Below are positions 1 through 12,612 of a DNA stretch of 64,000 bases, piece by piece. The notes under the pieces were generated by a model that was given only the letters and a program-made list of their open reading frames with translations, was not told the origin of the DNA and did no database searches. The translations under genes were made by a program, and so were the position numbers. Origin of the DNA: Spisula solida. Taxonomy: Eukaryota; Mollusca; Bivalvia; Venerida; Mactridae. Position 1 is the stretch's first letter. Each line of letters opens with the position of its first letter. The stretch spans positions 44,744,722 through 44,808,721 of the forward strand of contig OX365952.1 in assembly GCA_947247005.1 (NCBI GenBank), in the 5' to 3' direction.

Positions 1-577
1 TTTTACTACTTGAGCGATTGACAACTGCCGTCATAGACGTCCCAGTATCTGGCATATCTATCTTTTTTAGTCTTTGTTCTTTTACTATATATAGTAGTAC
101 ATCTGATTGGTACGGTACCTCACACAATGCTGAAATCATCAATGGGTGAAACCTCTTCCTTAGTTCCTATTTGGCAAATTTATTTTATAATAGTAATACA
201 AATATTAATTTTGAAGTCTTGGTCTCAGAAAACAGTTTTCTCTCTATGATTTGGCATCGGACAGCACAATTTATCTAATACTTCGAATTCCTCCTGCTGC
301 TGTAAATTAAACATTATCAAAATCATCTGCAATTCATTTAGCATTGTGTTCATTATCAGACTATAACTCAGATATTCTAAAACTTGATTATAATTGCCCA
401 AATCCACTTTTAGTAGCATCAATAAAATAAGTGATAAGTTCAATTTCTCAGATTTTATTCAGTACCTGCAAGAAGGTTTGGATAAAGACAGTTATGACTG
501 CAGTTACATCACTCTAATATTTATTATGAGAACTTTTCATTACATTAATTATCAAATGTTGATCTTGTTGTTACTAG
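1..577 (+). other. Partial intron upstream of the first TACC exon in the window
   Basis: This AT-rich stretch lies before the splice acceptor (ttactag, 571-577) of the first recognisable TACC exon. Short open frames exist on both strands, but none resembles the part of TACC expected just before the coiled coil, and none has a convincing donor site. The earlier TACC exons must lie outside the window. Confidence 0.6.
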
Positions 578-3500
578 GTGTTGAAGTACTCACAGTCCGA
601 CTGGAATAAGATGAAACAAGAGTTAGATTTGGACTTCAATGCTCGAATATTGAACAAAGAACGAGAATGGAGTAAGAAACTTGCTGATCGTGATAAGAAG
701 ATTTCCTATCTGGACGAACAAATACTGCTTCTACGATCATCTAATGAGGATATGAAGTAAGTCTGTTGTTGTTTTATACAGACACAAACTTGTTTTTTCC
801 ACAATTATGAGGACCCCCAACCATAACCACCAACTTCGAGGCGTGTTTGTGGAACATCAATTTAAGCTTTAAGGTTACGCCCCTGTCTGGTTTATTCATC
901 TAACTGTACAGTCTGGTTTAAATAAACATTATAATCTATTTAAACTATCATTAGTCCCATCTTGTTGTATTAGTTCCAGAATTTCATCCAGAATTTTATT
1001 TTTTATGTTTCAACTTAACAGGTGTGTGGTGACAGAGTTTGAGAAAACCATTGCGCAACTGCAAGGTATGGTGTTTATAATGCTTTACTCTCTTATACTT
1101 GAATTAAACATGTGTAATTTTTGTGAAACAATTACCTACATGTTACATGCCTGTATCTTAAAATTGTTTTAAGGGTTACCATAATACATTGCATACTATC
1201 ACATGGATTGTAATTTTGCTCTGATATGTAATCATCCCAAGTTAGATAACTGTTGGTTGAATTTAATAGAATTTGTAGTAAAGTTGTCTCCCTGTCCTGC
1301 TCTACAATACACAAATACTTAAGATAAATGACTTACCTACCATGACCCTGCTACCTGACATTCTGATACCATTGCTTACTTCAACTGCAGTTACTTTACT
1401 TCTGAGACCACAGATGTGCCGTGTTCTATGTCTCTTCTCTGACTCAGTGTCCGATTCACCAGAACTATTATTACCGTCCACCAGTCCAGGTCTGGTTCAG
1501 TAGTGGAAACAGTGCCAAGAGCGTAGAAAGCCAATAATTACCACTAAACTTTGACTAAAGTATGGCCTGATTTGAACATAGATTTCACTGTTTGCAGCTA
1601 TTTTGTCACTATAAATGTGCTGTCTAGTGATATATATAGCACTGGTTGTTCTTGTAAATCAATTTTAAGACAGAAAAGTTCTGTATTTTATTTGACATTC
1701 AAAATCTGTATATTTCAGCTGAGAAAGAGAAAACTACGAATGAATCTCTGCAAACATTTGAAGATGTGGTTAAAGAACGAGATCAGGTAAGATTCTATGT
1801 TTGAGTGGTATAATTATACAGTCTCCTGTATGGTTGTATTGTCAGTATGTGTTTATTGTTATAATGCCTTTATTATAAAGGGCTGTGATTGGATTAACAG
1901 TCGTGACTATGGTCTAGTGCGCTGGATTTATTACCCAGCAATCTTGCTTTGATTCCTAGTTGCTGAATTTACTGGATCCAAGGTGGTTAGATGAATCTGC
2001 CACTGAATATATCTGAAAAATTGTTGATAAACTGTGTTCAACCATATTAAGCAAACAAACATTAACACTATTTATACTGTGTTATCAAACTGTAATCAGG
2101 GACTATGATATCATTCAATTAACTGCTTTGATTGTTCCATGGAAGAGTGTCCTCTTCAAGTGCAGGAGGTCACGGGTTCAATCTATGACTTTGTCATACC
2201 AAAGACAAATTGTACCATTAATGCCCTTGCTAGACTCACCATAAAATGGAAACCTGTCTTGTCTCACTCACACTATAGTCCATTGTGGCTATGGATAAGC
2301 TCAAAAATGAGGTGCTGAGAGTGAATGGTATCAGTTGCCAGAACTTGTTTCAAAATCAACCTGAAATAAATTATCACTAACACATTAAGATAATATAAAA
2401 TTTATTATTATAATATTGGGTGACTTTCAGGCGATGGAGGATCTACAGTCAGTGGAGACAGCATTCTCAGATCTACACCAGAGATACGAGAGATCTAAAG
2501 GTGTTGTTGAAGGCTTTAAGAAGGTAACTTTATATTGATATTATTTACTGTATGAATGTTTGCGTTCCACTGAAACATGCATGTTCACTTGGGTTTTCCC
2601 TGCCAGATTGGCTACTGACTTCATGTGAAGAGACAGTTGTGTGATACAAGGAATGCCAGATGCAATACCATAGCCCTCAAAAAATAGACTCATTGGTTCT
2701 TTAATGTGCCCATATAGCACTGATACATACCACGTACTGCCAACAAGACTACTAACCGGTTCATCTGTAGTTGGGTCGGAAACACTGAAAAGCGTAAACA
2801 ATGATTATATATTCACTGTAAACCAAGATTTTATTTTGCATGATTTAATTTTGCGGAGTTGGCGAGTGGTAGAATTTTGCAAACTTAAGTCGCCGCGAAA
2901 GTGCTAAAACATTAAAACAAACATGTTTGGACTTTGCGGGAAACTTAAAAATGCTGTAGTCTCAAATATGCCGACGATCAGAAAAATGCGAAAGTTAATA
3001 GTAGTATTCGCAAAAGTAAATTGGTTTACAGTATGTTCTCATGGGTAATGCAGAATTACGAAAGTAAGCTTCTTCATACATTATTTCAGAATGAGGATGT
3101 ATTGAAGAAATGTGTACAAGATTATCAGAACAAGTTGAAATCAGCGGAAGATAAAAGTATTGCGGTGCGACATCAAGCTGAGGATAAACTGGCATTGTAT
3201 GTATTACTGATACTGTTCTATTATTGTGTATTCCACATATAGTGGGGGAGTCATATTGATTTTGCGCTGGACATCTGTCTGGATGGATATCTGTGTCACA
3301 AAGTTTGTTGGTACAAGCTTTAACCACTGGTCTGATTTCAATGAAACTTCACATGAATGCTTGATACCAAGCCTAGGTTTGCTTATTGTCTGGAATTTTA
3401 GGTTGGATTATGTTTGCCGGAGTTGTGACCTCTTGTGTCAAAAAGCCTTCTAGTTTCAAGTGATATCATATTTGTTTGTTGCTGATGTTGTGATGATAAT

Positions 3501-4509
3501 AATTATTGCTTTAAACTGATTTCATCTTCATCTTAAAATATTGTTTCCAAAAAACACTATACATTGTATTTGCATAGTTGCTACAATTTGAAACTTTGTA
3601 GTCAGGGAGATTAAGACTTCTTTCAAAGGGGTTTGTCTGGGAAGAACTCCGATACCAAAAGTTACGATAGCCCTTTGTGGGAGACACACATTTCAGTGTC
3701 AACAGTTAACACATTTATTGCTGTGATTACAGAGCTAGTGATGAGATGGACAAGTTAAGGAAATCAACAACTGCTGAAGTTGCTCGTTTAGAAGCTGCAT
3801 TGAAAAAAGCCGAGTTAAAGATTCAGGGATTGGATCGAAGTTTGGAACAAAAAGTGTGTATTCCCTGCTGTCACCATTTTATCACTGCCTATACTATGTA
3901 CAGCCTGACCAACGGTCACAAATTCTATTCTATCCAGGCACTCCCTCTAAATTGCCCAATAATCACTGTGTTTAGCATATATACAGCCAACCCTTTCTGT
4001 AAAGTTCACATATCGAAACATCAAAAGTTAGCTTATGTTGGGAGGTGGTCTCTCTATACAGGTCATTGCCTTACTGTCTGAAGTATAAGACTTTGGACTG
4101 ATGTCCGTTGTACTGTGCTTTATATAAGTCTTTATTTTACAATATTGCAATCTTTCATATGGCCCTATTGTGATGGTGATAGTAAATGCAGATGGGGAGA
4201 TTTGCTATCTGACATTGTCATACCAAAGTCAATTGCTAATGAGTGGTTAGGCCAAAAGAAATGCATAATTATATACATGTATGTATCACTAAAAATTCTC
4301 TTATTAAAATTTATCAATAAAATCTGCTGGTCTTCTATTCAACACTGACTGGTTTATGCTATATACTTAAGTTTATACTTTGGAAATCTGTAAAATTATG
4401 TAGTAGCCTATCACTTACTGTATAAATTTGATCATCATTTCAGGTTCAAGAAAACAGTGAACTAACTGCCATATGTGATGAACTTATAGCAAAAGTTGGT
4501 GGAGATTGA
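578..4509 (+). CDS. TACC: TACC family protein, C-terminal coiled-coil domain (last seven coding exons; 5' part outside window)
   Basis: TACC proteins bind microtubule-associated and centrosomal partners (ch-TOG/XMAP215, Aurora A) and stabilise spindle microtubules. That role is family knowledge. Exons read from the sequence: 578-756, 1022-1065, 1719-1786, 2431-2523, 3090-3196, 3733-3853, 4444-4509. All introns are GT-AG and every phase joins cleanly, giving 225 residues ending at TGA 4507-4509. The product is almost entirely heptad-rich coiled coil. Diagnostic segments are VLKYSQSDWNKM at the start (vertebrate TACC3 has a similar LLQYSQ), FSDLHQRYERSKGVVEGFKK, NEDVLKKCVQDYQNKLKSAE, and the terminal ELTAICDELIAKVGGD (the TACC hallmark ICDxLIxK). 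The length fits the usual ~200-residue TACC domain. Invertebrates generally have one TACC gene, so TACC1/2/3 orthology cannot be assigned from the domain alone. Exon boundaries are inferred from splice consensus, not transcripts. Confidence 0.94.
1895..2065 (+). repeat. tRNA-like SINE relic in a TACC intron
   Basis: The stretch has a box-A-like TATGGTCTAGTGCG near 1909 and a box-B-like GCTTTGATTCC about 40 bases later, the spacing of a tRNA-derived pol III promoter. It sits in the intron between exons 1719-1786 and 2431-2523. Copies are needed to confirm; no close second copy was seen in the window. Confidence 0.35.
2115..2380 (+). repeat. Degenerate copy of the SINE family also seen at 22235 and 62654
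   Basis: It shares a box-B region (cacgggttcaatct), the block CATACCAAAGACAAAtTGTACCA, the block cccTTGCTAGACtC, and a 3' part (TGTTTCAAAATCAACCTGAA, then ATAAATTAT) with the better copy at 22235-22511. The 5' tRNA head is eroded. It lies in the same TACC intron as the relic just upstream. Confidence 0.6.
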
Positions 4510-5737
4510 TCTAGTTTCACATGATACAGATATTGTGTTGATGTAGCGATCAGTCTCGCCTGTTAACTGTGTTCAACATTACTGCATACTGTAAGACATA
4601 GGGGTGTCAAATTTTCCTGATTTATCCAGAATTCTAGATTCATCATTCCTGAAAGAGCAATGGCTTCTGGCCAAAATATAAGTTATTTGATCAAATATCT
4701 CAAGAGATGGCCAAGTCATGTTCAATTTAATCTGCTCAGAAGGATTTTCTTTAATACAAACTGAGTTACTTATGGAAACAATGTCATTGAAGGTCTCTTG
4801 TTTTGCAAAAATGGTCGGTAGGATACGATTTTCCTGATTTTAATTTGGCCCTGTTGATGCCCCTGAAGACAGGAATATGTCATCACTAACCAGGCGTTCA
4901 TTTGTGTCTTACAGTTATATCTTGCAAATCATTGTTTGTGTCATCTTTATATACATTGTATTATCATTATGAATTTACAATATTATATTAAGACACATAC
5001 AGATTCTGACATGACAGTATATTTATATCATTCACTAAGCTGGTGGCTCATAATTTATGTAATGAATTTGAAAATATTTTTTATGATCATGATTTACACC
5101 TATTTTCCTCCTTTTGTTCTGTCATATTAGGCTTTTCTAACTTGGCTCATCTGCAAGCAACTGGTAATTTCTCCACATGTGGTGTACATGACCATAGATA
5201 ATGCTGCGAAAAACATCAGGTGAATTTTAAACCTGCTGCACTAAGTGGGCGGGGCTTTGAAAAGTTGAAATTGACGTGATGTGGTGTTTAGATAGTATGG
5301 TATGATAAGTACTGGTATGTTTCTATGAATGATACAAAACGATCATGATCTAAGCTGCTATTATAGTGTTAGAGAATGCCTGACATCATGTACTCATTGA
5401 GTAACATCTCAAATACTCTCTAAACTTCTTACCATTTCATATATAACTTCATGGTTTATCAATGAATGTTCCTCTTTTGATTATCAATACATATTCATCT
5501 GTTGTTTATCATATCTATTTAACTTCTGTTGATGGGTTAAGATTTACTTGTTACTAAAATCAATATTATGTAATCAATCCATCATTTGCTGTTAACTGTT
5601 TGGTTACTATGAGGATTGTAAGGATCATGTAATGTTTGTCACACTTTGTTTAATTCACATATCAAGTTGTGATTTCTGTTCATTGACTTTCTATACTGGA
5701 TGTATTAAATACATAGTTTGTGTAAAAATATAATAAC
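4510..5737 (+). other. Probable TACC 3' UTR and flank
   Basis: Non-coding sequence directly after the TACC stop codon. ATTAAA at 5704-5709 is one possible poly(A) signal, with an A-rich stretch about 15 bases further on, but nothing proves the transcript end. No other gene or repeat stands out. Confidence 0.4.
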
Positions 5738-5990
5738 AATCGGACAGGGAAGACAGCACTCAACAGAAACATCAGAGCATGAAAGGTGCAAAAAATACTG
5801 CATTCCGGTCTTTTGTGTCATTGTTTATTTAAGGTATTGCTATGCTGGGGAGAATGGTACCATTCTAATTGTGTTGTTGGATGGCAGTACTCAACAGAAC
5901 CAGCATGAAATGCACAAAAAAGCAGCATTTTGGATTGTTGCATCATCTTGTATTTAAGTTATTGTTACGCAAGGGTACCATTCTAGCTGT
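5738..5990 (+). repeat. Dispersed repeat R1 (CGGACAGGGAAG head) containing two ~120-bp tandem units
   Basis: It begins with atCGGACAGGGAAGaCAGCACTCAAC, the head of a repeat family seen many times in this window. The block from CAGCACTCAACAGAA (5754) to GTACCATTCTAaTTGTG recurs immediately as CAGTACTCAACAGAA (5885) to GTACCATTCTAGCTGTG. Both units contain a GCATGAAA(g/t)G(t/c)(g/a)CAAAAAA block and a (g/c)TATTTAAG block. No protein is supported. Confidence 0.65.
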
Positions 5991-7235
5991 GATGTTAATC
6001 AGTCAAGTCAAAGACTGATGGACGGAATTCAATAATAGTTCACTGCTATCCCACCTCCATGACGAGAAATTATCATTTGATACCTGACAGACAGGACTAT
6101 GATACAAACTGTTGCATATTGCTATATTCAAACAACAGCTTTTATGGTATAAAGTGTGCAGGTACTTCCAACAAATAATCAAACAAAGTTATTTTTTCTA
6201 GATAATTGTCTGATTCCCAATGTGTTAGTCATGGTCGTTTTCTTTCTTTAAGATCAGTTTGCTTACTTGTAGCTCTGCCTTTAATATTTCAAACTGTGTT
6301 ATGTTTTATTGTCAAGGGTTCTCTTGTTTAATTACTGGTAGACAGAAAATTTGATTTCCTGAAATATTTGGTTTTAATGTTTTGGTGTGATTTTTGTTTG
6401 TTTTTCTTAGGGATCTTGACCAAGTTGTTTCTGTGATAGTGTTTTATTGGGTCAGTCAAGAAACTCAGGCTCTTAATATTATTAAATTTGTTGAGGAAAC
6501 CAATTTTTGGATATGTTTGCTGTGCTGTTACTTGTTGGTGAATTGATTTAAATTGTGTTTATTCTACTGGGCAACTTTTATCCTGACTGTAGCTTTGGTT
6601 TGCTATAAATGATAATATTATTTATTAGTAACTGGTATAATTTCAAAGTCTCCAACTATGTTAAGTTAATTGAACTGAAGACTGATTTTATTTCCTCAGA
6701 AATGTGGCATCTAATTGTCTCCTTGTCCATTAGTGTGTTAGTTTCTTATACTCTGACACTCCCACTGATTCCATTAAAAAAATGTACAAAGTGGACACTA
6801 TTGTGAGCTACAAACAACTGTTTTAGCCTCGGACAATTATGTTGTTCGTCCTTACCAAACTGTACAATAACCCTTCTAAGAAGACACTTTGGACGAAAAA
6901 CTAGAATAAGTATATTAATATATATTATGTATTGGAGAATCTCAAATAACTTGATACAAACATTAACACATGGAGATGACCTGTGTCAAAGACACTTAGA
7001 GGTCAAAGTCTATCTGGGCACATTAGGTAAAACTGAGGATTTTGTGCAAAACTGCTGTAAAAATTACTTACTGTAACAGAGTTACTTCCCTTTAACACTC
7101 TACCATCAATATTCTCTTACTGTTTATATTGTTTCTTGAAGTATTTTTATGCTTACTATTTATGGCATCTTGTATTTCTTATTTTGTTGGAATACATGTT
7201 GTATAAAACTGGTATACATATTTATAATTGCGCAC
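5991..7235. other. No recognisable feature
   Basis: AT-rich sequence with short ORFs only. No splice-bounded coding segment, repeat or strong hairpin was recognised. Confidence 0.5.
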
Positions 7236-7237
7236 CT

Positions 7238-7479
7238 GGGTATTATTTTATCAAAGCACTTACGGTGGTGATAAAGTTATTTACAAATTTAAATTCTTTA
7301 TTATTATAATTCTATAACAACACATAGGGGACAGATATGGTTTGCTGGAGTTCATTAACTGGTGCATTATTTATTTTACACATCTATTTACTCTTGACAA
7401 TGTGTAGTTATTACAGAATTATAAACAACTTAAATTTGTAACTTCATAATTTCCGTAAGTGCTTTGATAAAACAGCACC
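7238..7479 (+). mobile_element. MITE family A, copy 1 (~240 bp)
   Basis: The ends are inverted repeats: TTTTATCAAAGCACTTACGG near 7246 and its reverse complement ending near 7472. The interior (gatatggtttgctggagttcattaac) matches the reverse complement of the interior of the copy at 9751-9990, so the two belong to one family in opposite orientations. No transposase is encoded. The outermost bases and target duplication are unclear. Confidence 0.8.
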
Positions 7480-7589
7480 TGTTCTCACTATTTTTTTTCC
7501 TTTTCAAATCATTACACTGGATATATATTATGCTGATCATCCAACCTGCAATTACATTGTGTACATGATTATTTCTAAATTGAAAAGAG

Positions 7590-7920
7590 GGTCTTGCATG
7601 AGTGCTCATTACATACGATTTTTATGAAATAAGTGGACAATAATATGAAACGAGGCTTTGTCGTGGTTCATATTGTTTTTGTTGACGAGTTTAATAAAAC
7701 TCTTTTGTAATGAGCACAAATGTAAGATTCTATTTATCACATAACAAAAATTGAGCGGTACAGTGAGTGCAACGTCTTGATGACGTTGGTATTATCCTGA
7801 TGTCACGTCATGGACCAATCAAGGCAGAAATTGGCTAACGTAACATCAGGCTAATTTAAATATTTATTGCATGCTCTTGGAGTGCCAAACGATATTTCGG
7901 GCACTGTTTTTCGGCACTTC
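7590..7920. mobile_element. Hairpin-headed element: 140-bp imperfect hairpin plus TGACGTCA-type flank
   Basis: Sequence from 7590 to 7730 folds on itself: gTGCTCATTA (7602) pairs with TAATGAGCAC (7709), and AATATGAA pairs with TTCATATT around the core CGAGGCTTTGTCG. Downstream lie GATGACGTTG and GATGTCACGTCATGG. The same plan (hairpin, then ACGTCA-rich DNA) recurs at 54429 and 62957. The right-hand boundary is not defined. Confidence 0.5.
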
Positions 7921-8425
7921 TGGGCAGCAAGTTTTGTGGTAAATACATTGTAAAGTGATTTAGTAAGTCCATAAAACTCAGCCTGAGCGTTGAGAGTGAC
8001 ACAAGGTCGGTTATGTCAATTTTTCCCTGTGGTTTTAAAAATATTGTTGTTAAATGTTAAAGGAATATTTTGTACATTTCTTATATATTATACATAATTA
8101 TACATATACTTGTGCTTACAGTTCAGTTGCTTATGCCTTTATTTTCACCGTTTTGTTAGAATTCTGCTTTTGGACAATATTTCCAATTTAAGTGCAGTTT
8201 TGTACCATAGCTTGTAATTTATAGAAACATGTAACAAAATAACATGATGTTGTAAAAATGTTGATAGATTATAACAAGTTTGGATGTTTTTTTAGTACAC
8301 ATTCTTCTTAAACTGTATGCATATTCAGGCCTAAAATAAAATGCGCGAAAATCACCCGACCTTAAAATACTATTGAAAAATCAGATTTTTTGGACAAAAT
8401 TAGCAAAAGTCATTTAATATTACAT

Positions 8426-8808
8426 CACAGGAACTTGCATTTATAATTTGAAAAAAATTTTTTTTCAATAGACCTACTGTACTATTAAAATATAGACAGG
8501 AGTGCAATGCGATTGTATCCCACGAACTATTCTAATACAAATATTTTCACCATTCACCTCGGAGCGGACGCTCAATGGAGTCGACGCCAAATCAAAACTC
8601 CACAAATATTGGCTTTAAAAGCCGATATTGGACGATTATCGGTACCGATCGGTTGAGGTGCGGATGTATTCTGTATTGTTATTAGCCCCTTTAACTGCCT
8701 AGATCATGTGTTTTAACTGTCAAGTTGGTATAGAGAAAATATTTGTATTAGAATAGTTTGTGGGTTTTTTTTTTCATTTTTTTCAAATTATAAATGCAAG
8801 TTCCTGTG
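8426..8808. mobile_element. hAT-like MITE, 383 bp, with target duplication ATTACAT
   Basis: Terminal inverted repeats start CACAGGAACTTGCATTTATA (8426) and end with the reverse complement at 8808. A second inverted pair lies inside (CACGAACTATTCTAATACAA near 8521 against 8738-8762). The flanks 8419-8425 and 8809-8815 are both ATTACAT. A 7-8 bp duplication and CAcAGG ends suit the hAT superfamily. There is no ORF, so it is non-autonomous. A shorter relative lies at 55099-55253. Confidence 0.85.
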
Positions 8809-9289
8809 ATTACATGTACTTCAGAATATGTAGAAATATATAATACAATCATAAAAAATACTTTGTTTATACTGCCCTTAAAACATGGCTAGCAGATAGG
8901 GAAACAAAGTCTATTTTATTTTAGGCCTCATTGTGTTTGAAAGTGATACATGTGTAATATATTATGTCTCCAACATTTTATATGATTTCACCGTGATGTT
9001 CGAACAAGACATATATACAGATACTTGATGTTTGATTGGCTCACTGAAAGTAGTAACATTTGTCACTCGGCTGAAAGAACATCTTTATTGTCAATGAAAG
9101 TTTGCTTGTGATAAAAAGTGAAAGCTGTTTTTAGCCAAGTATTCCAATGGAATAAAGGTTAATATATTGGTGAATTTGGTGTGCGGAGTGGTTTCAACCT
9201 TTTTGTGACGCACATATATATATTGGTGAACAGGAAGCAAGTTAAATAGTCCTGTAATTTATCAGTGTGTTGTGTTGTGCAGCAGGATT

Positions 9290-9590
9290 TTTTTATACAC
9301 CGTATTGATAGATCGGGAGGCATATAGTGATTCACCTGTCCGTTCGTTCGTCCGTTCGATCGTTCGTCCGTCCGTCCGGTTAACCCAAATTGACCGTTTC
9401 TTCTAGCATCATTATGGCTTGCTACAAAGCTTCCATACTTGCATGGATGTTGTATATGAACACTCTCCACATGCCTGTATCACCTGACCCCATTTTGACC
9501 TTCACCTTGACCTTATTTTGGACTTAGACTTATTTATGGACAAGGCTTCCACAGGGGGTATAAGCGTTTATTGAACGCAGTCTTGTTTAG
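9290..9590. repeat. (TCCG/TTCG)n-bearing non-coding cassette
   Basis: It contains the tetranucleotide run TCCGTTCGTTCGTCCGTTCG at 9339 continuing to 9380, then conserved-looking phrases (gaccccattttgacc, caccttgacctta) and an ending gaacgCAGTCTTGTTT. The plan resembles the cassettes at 10979, 44390 and 48690. The short minus-strand ORF across it is a low-complexity by-product of the tetranucleotides. Confidence 0.55.
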
Positions 9591-9750
9591 TTATGTGGCT
9601 TTGTGAGAAAACCTGGTGTTTGTGGATTCTCCATATTTATTGTTTTTTTGTTTGTTTTTGTCAGATTTTATGCTTGTTTTTAAGTTTTATGTTATATACT
9701 TGCCTTGTATTTGTTAAGGGTAACGGTGAATGTTCGGACTATTGTTTCCT

Positions 9751-9990
9751 GGGTAATGTTTTATCAAAGCACTTACGGATTTCTTAAAATTATGTCAACT
9801 TTTAAATTCTTTTTAATTCGTTAAAAACTTAAACTTATGGTGAAGGGATCTGCGATATTAACAATGATTTAGTTAATTAACTCCCACAAACCATATCTCC
9901 TCCCTGTTTGTATTTGTAAAAGCGTGATAAGGAATTTAAAGTTTAGCGTAAGTTTCAGTTTTCCGTAAGTGCTTTGATAAAACAGTACCC
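9751..9990 (-). mobile_element. MITE family A, copy 2 (240 bp)
   Basis: The left end is GGGTAATGTTTTATCAAAGC and the right end is its near-perfect reverse complement, finishing at taccc 9990. The interior is inverted relative to copy 1 at 7238. The two copies lie 2.5 kb apart in opposite orientations, so they could pair or recombine. Confidence 0.83.
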
Positions 9991-10978
9991 TGGTCCTTAT
10001 GTACGGACTATTGTTAGTTAGACATGCCTGGTTCTTGTATGTTTGCTGGGTACTCTAATATTTGTTGTCAAATGTTCTGTCAGTACATGACGAGTTATTA
10101 TATGTGTTGACATGTTTAATAAGGTTACATGTATGTCAACATGTCTAGATGTCTAATTGAAATATAATTAGATGTATTAAAACCTAGCATACTTTCCTCG
10201 TTAGCTTGGCGTTTTTCACAAAAGATCTAAGATCTGAAAATGTCTAAGCACCAGTATTGTTTCGTATCATGTTAAACAAATGCTTTCTCCTTGAGGTTCA
10301 TTGTAATTAAGAGCAAATTTACATTAAATTTTTTCAGCACTACAACACATTTCCTGCTATTGATCTTTCTCTACTATGATCATGTGACTAAATTTGTTCA
10401 TATTTGTCTATCATTTTCTCAACTCTGTTGGTTACGTCTGAATGTAATTGTGGTATGCCAGCATAACTGTTACTGTTTATTGTACTGCTCAAATTGTCCA
10501 TCAATTTCATTTGAACTTAGTTTAGAATTTTTATTGCTATTTTGGAAATCTGCGCAATTTTGTTTGTACTGTTGCAGTTTGTATGACTAACATGTCTTTC
10601 TTGCATTGAAAACAAATACAGATACATTATAATCAGTTTGTTACTAAACATGGTTTTAGGCGTGTGGTCATGTTAGCTTGTCATTCAGGCACACCCTGTA
10701 TCAGTCCGAGATCATCCGTCAGTCTGTGTCTTTAGTTTGTTCTTGGATTCGCAAAAAAATCAGAACAAATTTAATACACAAACTTTGATGACCATCTGAG
10801 CATTTTGAAATACTATTTCCCAGCAAATATGATTGGTAACTTATATACAGTGTAGAATGTGTTTATATGCTTTATTGTTGAGATTTGATAACATTCTATA
10901 CATGACGTCAGGTCCTACCAGAATTGGACTTGAGAAATACTGGCTGCTGGACATCTATTCAGTCATGTTTATTTAATA
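9991..10978. other. No recognisable feature
   Basis: AT-rich, short ORFs only. The 99-codon open frame at 10291-10590 is hydrophobic and Cys-rich with no recognised domain or splice context. It is treated as chance. Confidence 0.45.
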
Positions 10979-11240
10979 TTTATATCCCCCATCTTTGAAG
11001 AGAGGGGCATGATATTGCTTCACATGTCGGTCAGTTGGTCGGTAGACCACATTGTTACTGTTTAATAACTCAAGAAAGCTTTGCCCTAGGATCTTCAAAC
11101 TTTACATGGAGGTTGGTCTTCAACAATGGATGACCTCTATTGATTTTGTGGTCAGTTGTCAAAGGTCTTTGTGACCTTTATCATTTCTGACTATTGGGCT
11201 GCCATAGGGCATACATGTTTTACAAACATCTCTTGTTTAA
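10979..11240 (+). repeat. Non-coding cassette ending CATCTCTTGTTT
   Basis: It runs from tATATCCCCCATCTTTGAAGAG through ggTCGGTCAGTTGGTCGGTAGA, ataactcaagaaagc, a GGATCTTCAAACTTTACATGG phrase, and ends TTTTACAAACATCTCTTGTTT. It resembles the tandem-unit cassettes at 44390 and 48690 but has a single unit. Confidence 0.5.
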
Positions 11241-12215
11241 TATTTTATGACTGTTTGGTGCTTGTTTTTCAAGACTACTGGTTGTACAGAAAAATAGATT
11301 TTTTTTAAATGTTGAAGAAATAGAATTTAGTCTGTCAACTTTTAGTGTAGAAATGTGTACCCAAAGTTATCTTATTTTACTGCTTATAGAAAGTATCAAT
11401 TGTTTGTCTTGTCCAGTTTGTAATATATTACCAAAATTGGTAAATTTTATTATTTCAATTTAATGCTAACTATTATATACATTACTCATGCAAGCTGCAA
11501 AATACCCAAAACTATCAAATAAAAAGATGAATAACTCTTACATCTGTGGTTTGTTGTCTATTCTGGTATGCACCTTGTATTCCTTTATATATACGTATAT
11601 ATGTATTGTATATTGAATTATTAGAAAGCTGTGGTTTGGGTTAAGATATCAGTTGGACCCTGAGTCGTTGGTTTGTATTGTTACTACTTGAATGATGGTA
11701 CTAGATATATAACTACATTATTATGCTTCAGGGTCATGCCTAGTGGATTGCTCTCTACTAGGGTATTGCTCTACATTATTTTGTCAATGTCACATTGACC
11801 CGAAAAAATCATTTGTGCTCTTACTGCAAAGAGTGTGACTGTGACCCTTGACATTAGAAGTATGTTGGATATGTGAAATAGACAACCATTATTGCTCATC
11901 AGGTCAAGGGTTCATTTTCAGAAGACATTTCAATTTGCTATGAAGGACATCGTATTGGACTCAGAACCCAGAAATTTTGTCATTGTCAGAAGATGTTATA
12001 TACAGGTTTCAACATGCCATTTAACCAACCCGGTCTATAAAACACCAATGACATATCCCCTATACAATGTATATACGTAATGAAGGATTGCGGGTCACCA
12101 GGACCCTTTCTGAGATCGATTTAATCCAAAGAGAAGATTTTGTGTGGTGGGGTAGGATACAAAGATGTCGAACTGCTCTACTTTGCTTTTCTCCCCATAA
12201 TCATATGACTTCTTG
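11241..12215. other. No recognisable feature
   Basis: Contains a palindromic TATATATACGTATATATG stretch near 11587 and AT-rich sequence. No coding support. Confidence 0.4.
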
Positions 12216-12218
12216 CAG

Positions 12219-12612
12219 GGTGCCACAGACTCGGCGAAAACAGGGAAATTGCCTTAAACAAATTACCTGCAGGGGAAATAACAGGGAATTTCAAAATTGG
12301 GCAAAAATCAGGAAGTTGTCATGGAATTTTACAATAATTGAAAGAAATGAATGTGTCTACTGGTAGCTTTTCTTCGTGACTTTATCAAATGGATGTATTT
12401 CTTCAAACAAACTGTTGGCATCATGTATTTATTTTAAGATATGTATAAATAATGAATTTAGCAGTGAGCGTATGGTTATAAGGGGAGGTTGGAAACCTTA
12501 TTTTCAGCTGTATCTGAATTGTGAACACCGCTAACCGTGATACGTGGAAAATCACCTTTCAGTCAGGGAATTACCGGGGAATTTCGTTCAGCATTTTCTG
12601 TGGCCACCATGT
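12219..12612. mobile_element. Putative ~390-bp inverted-repeat element
   Basis: The ends GGTGCCACAGA (about 12220) and TCTGTGGCCACC (about 12598-12609) are inverted. Just inside lie paired CAGGGAAATTGCC and CAGTCAGGGAATTACCGGGGAA motifs. The open frame at 12067-12366 runs through the left part and is not considered a gene. Target duplication was not resolved. Confidence 0.4.

Noticed and set aside
394..609. Possible extra upstream TACC exon (open frame containing QYLQEGLDKDS)
   Set aside because: No good acceptor/donor pair in phase with the 578 exon and no resemblance to the preceding TACC segment.
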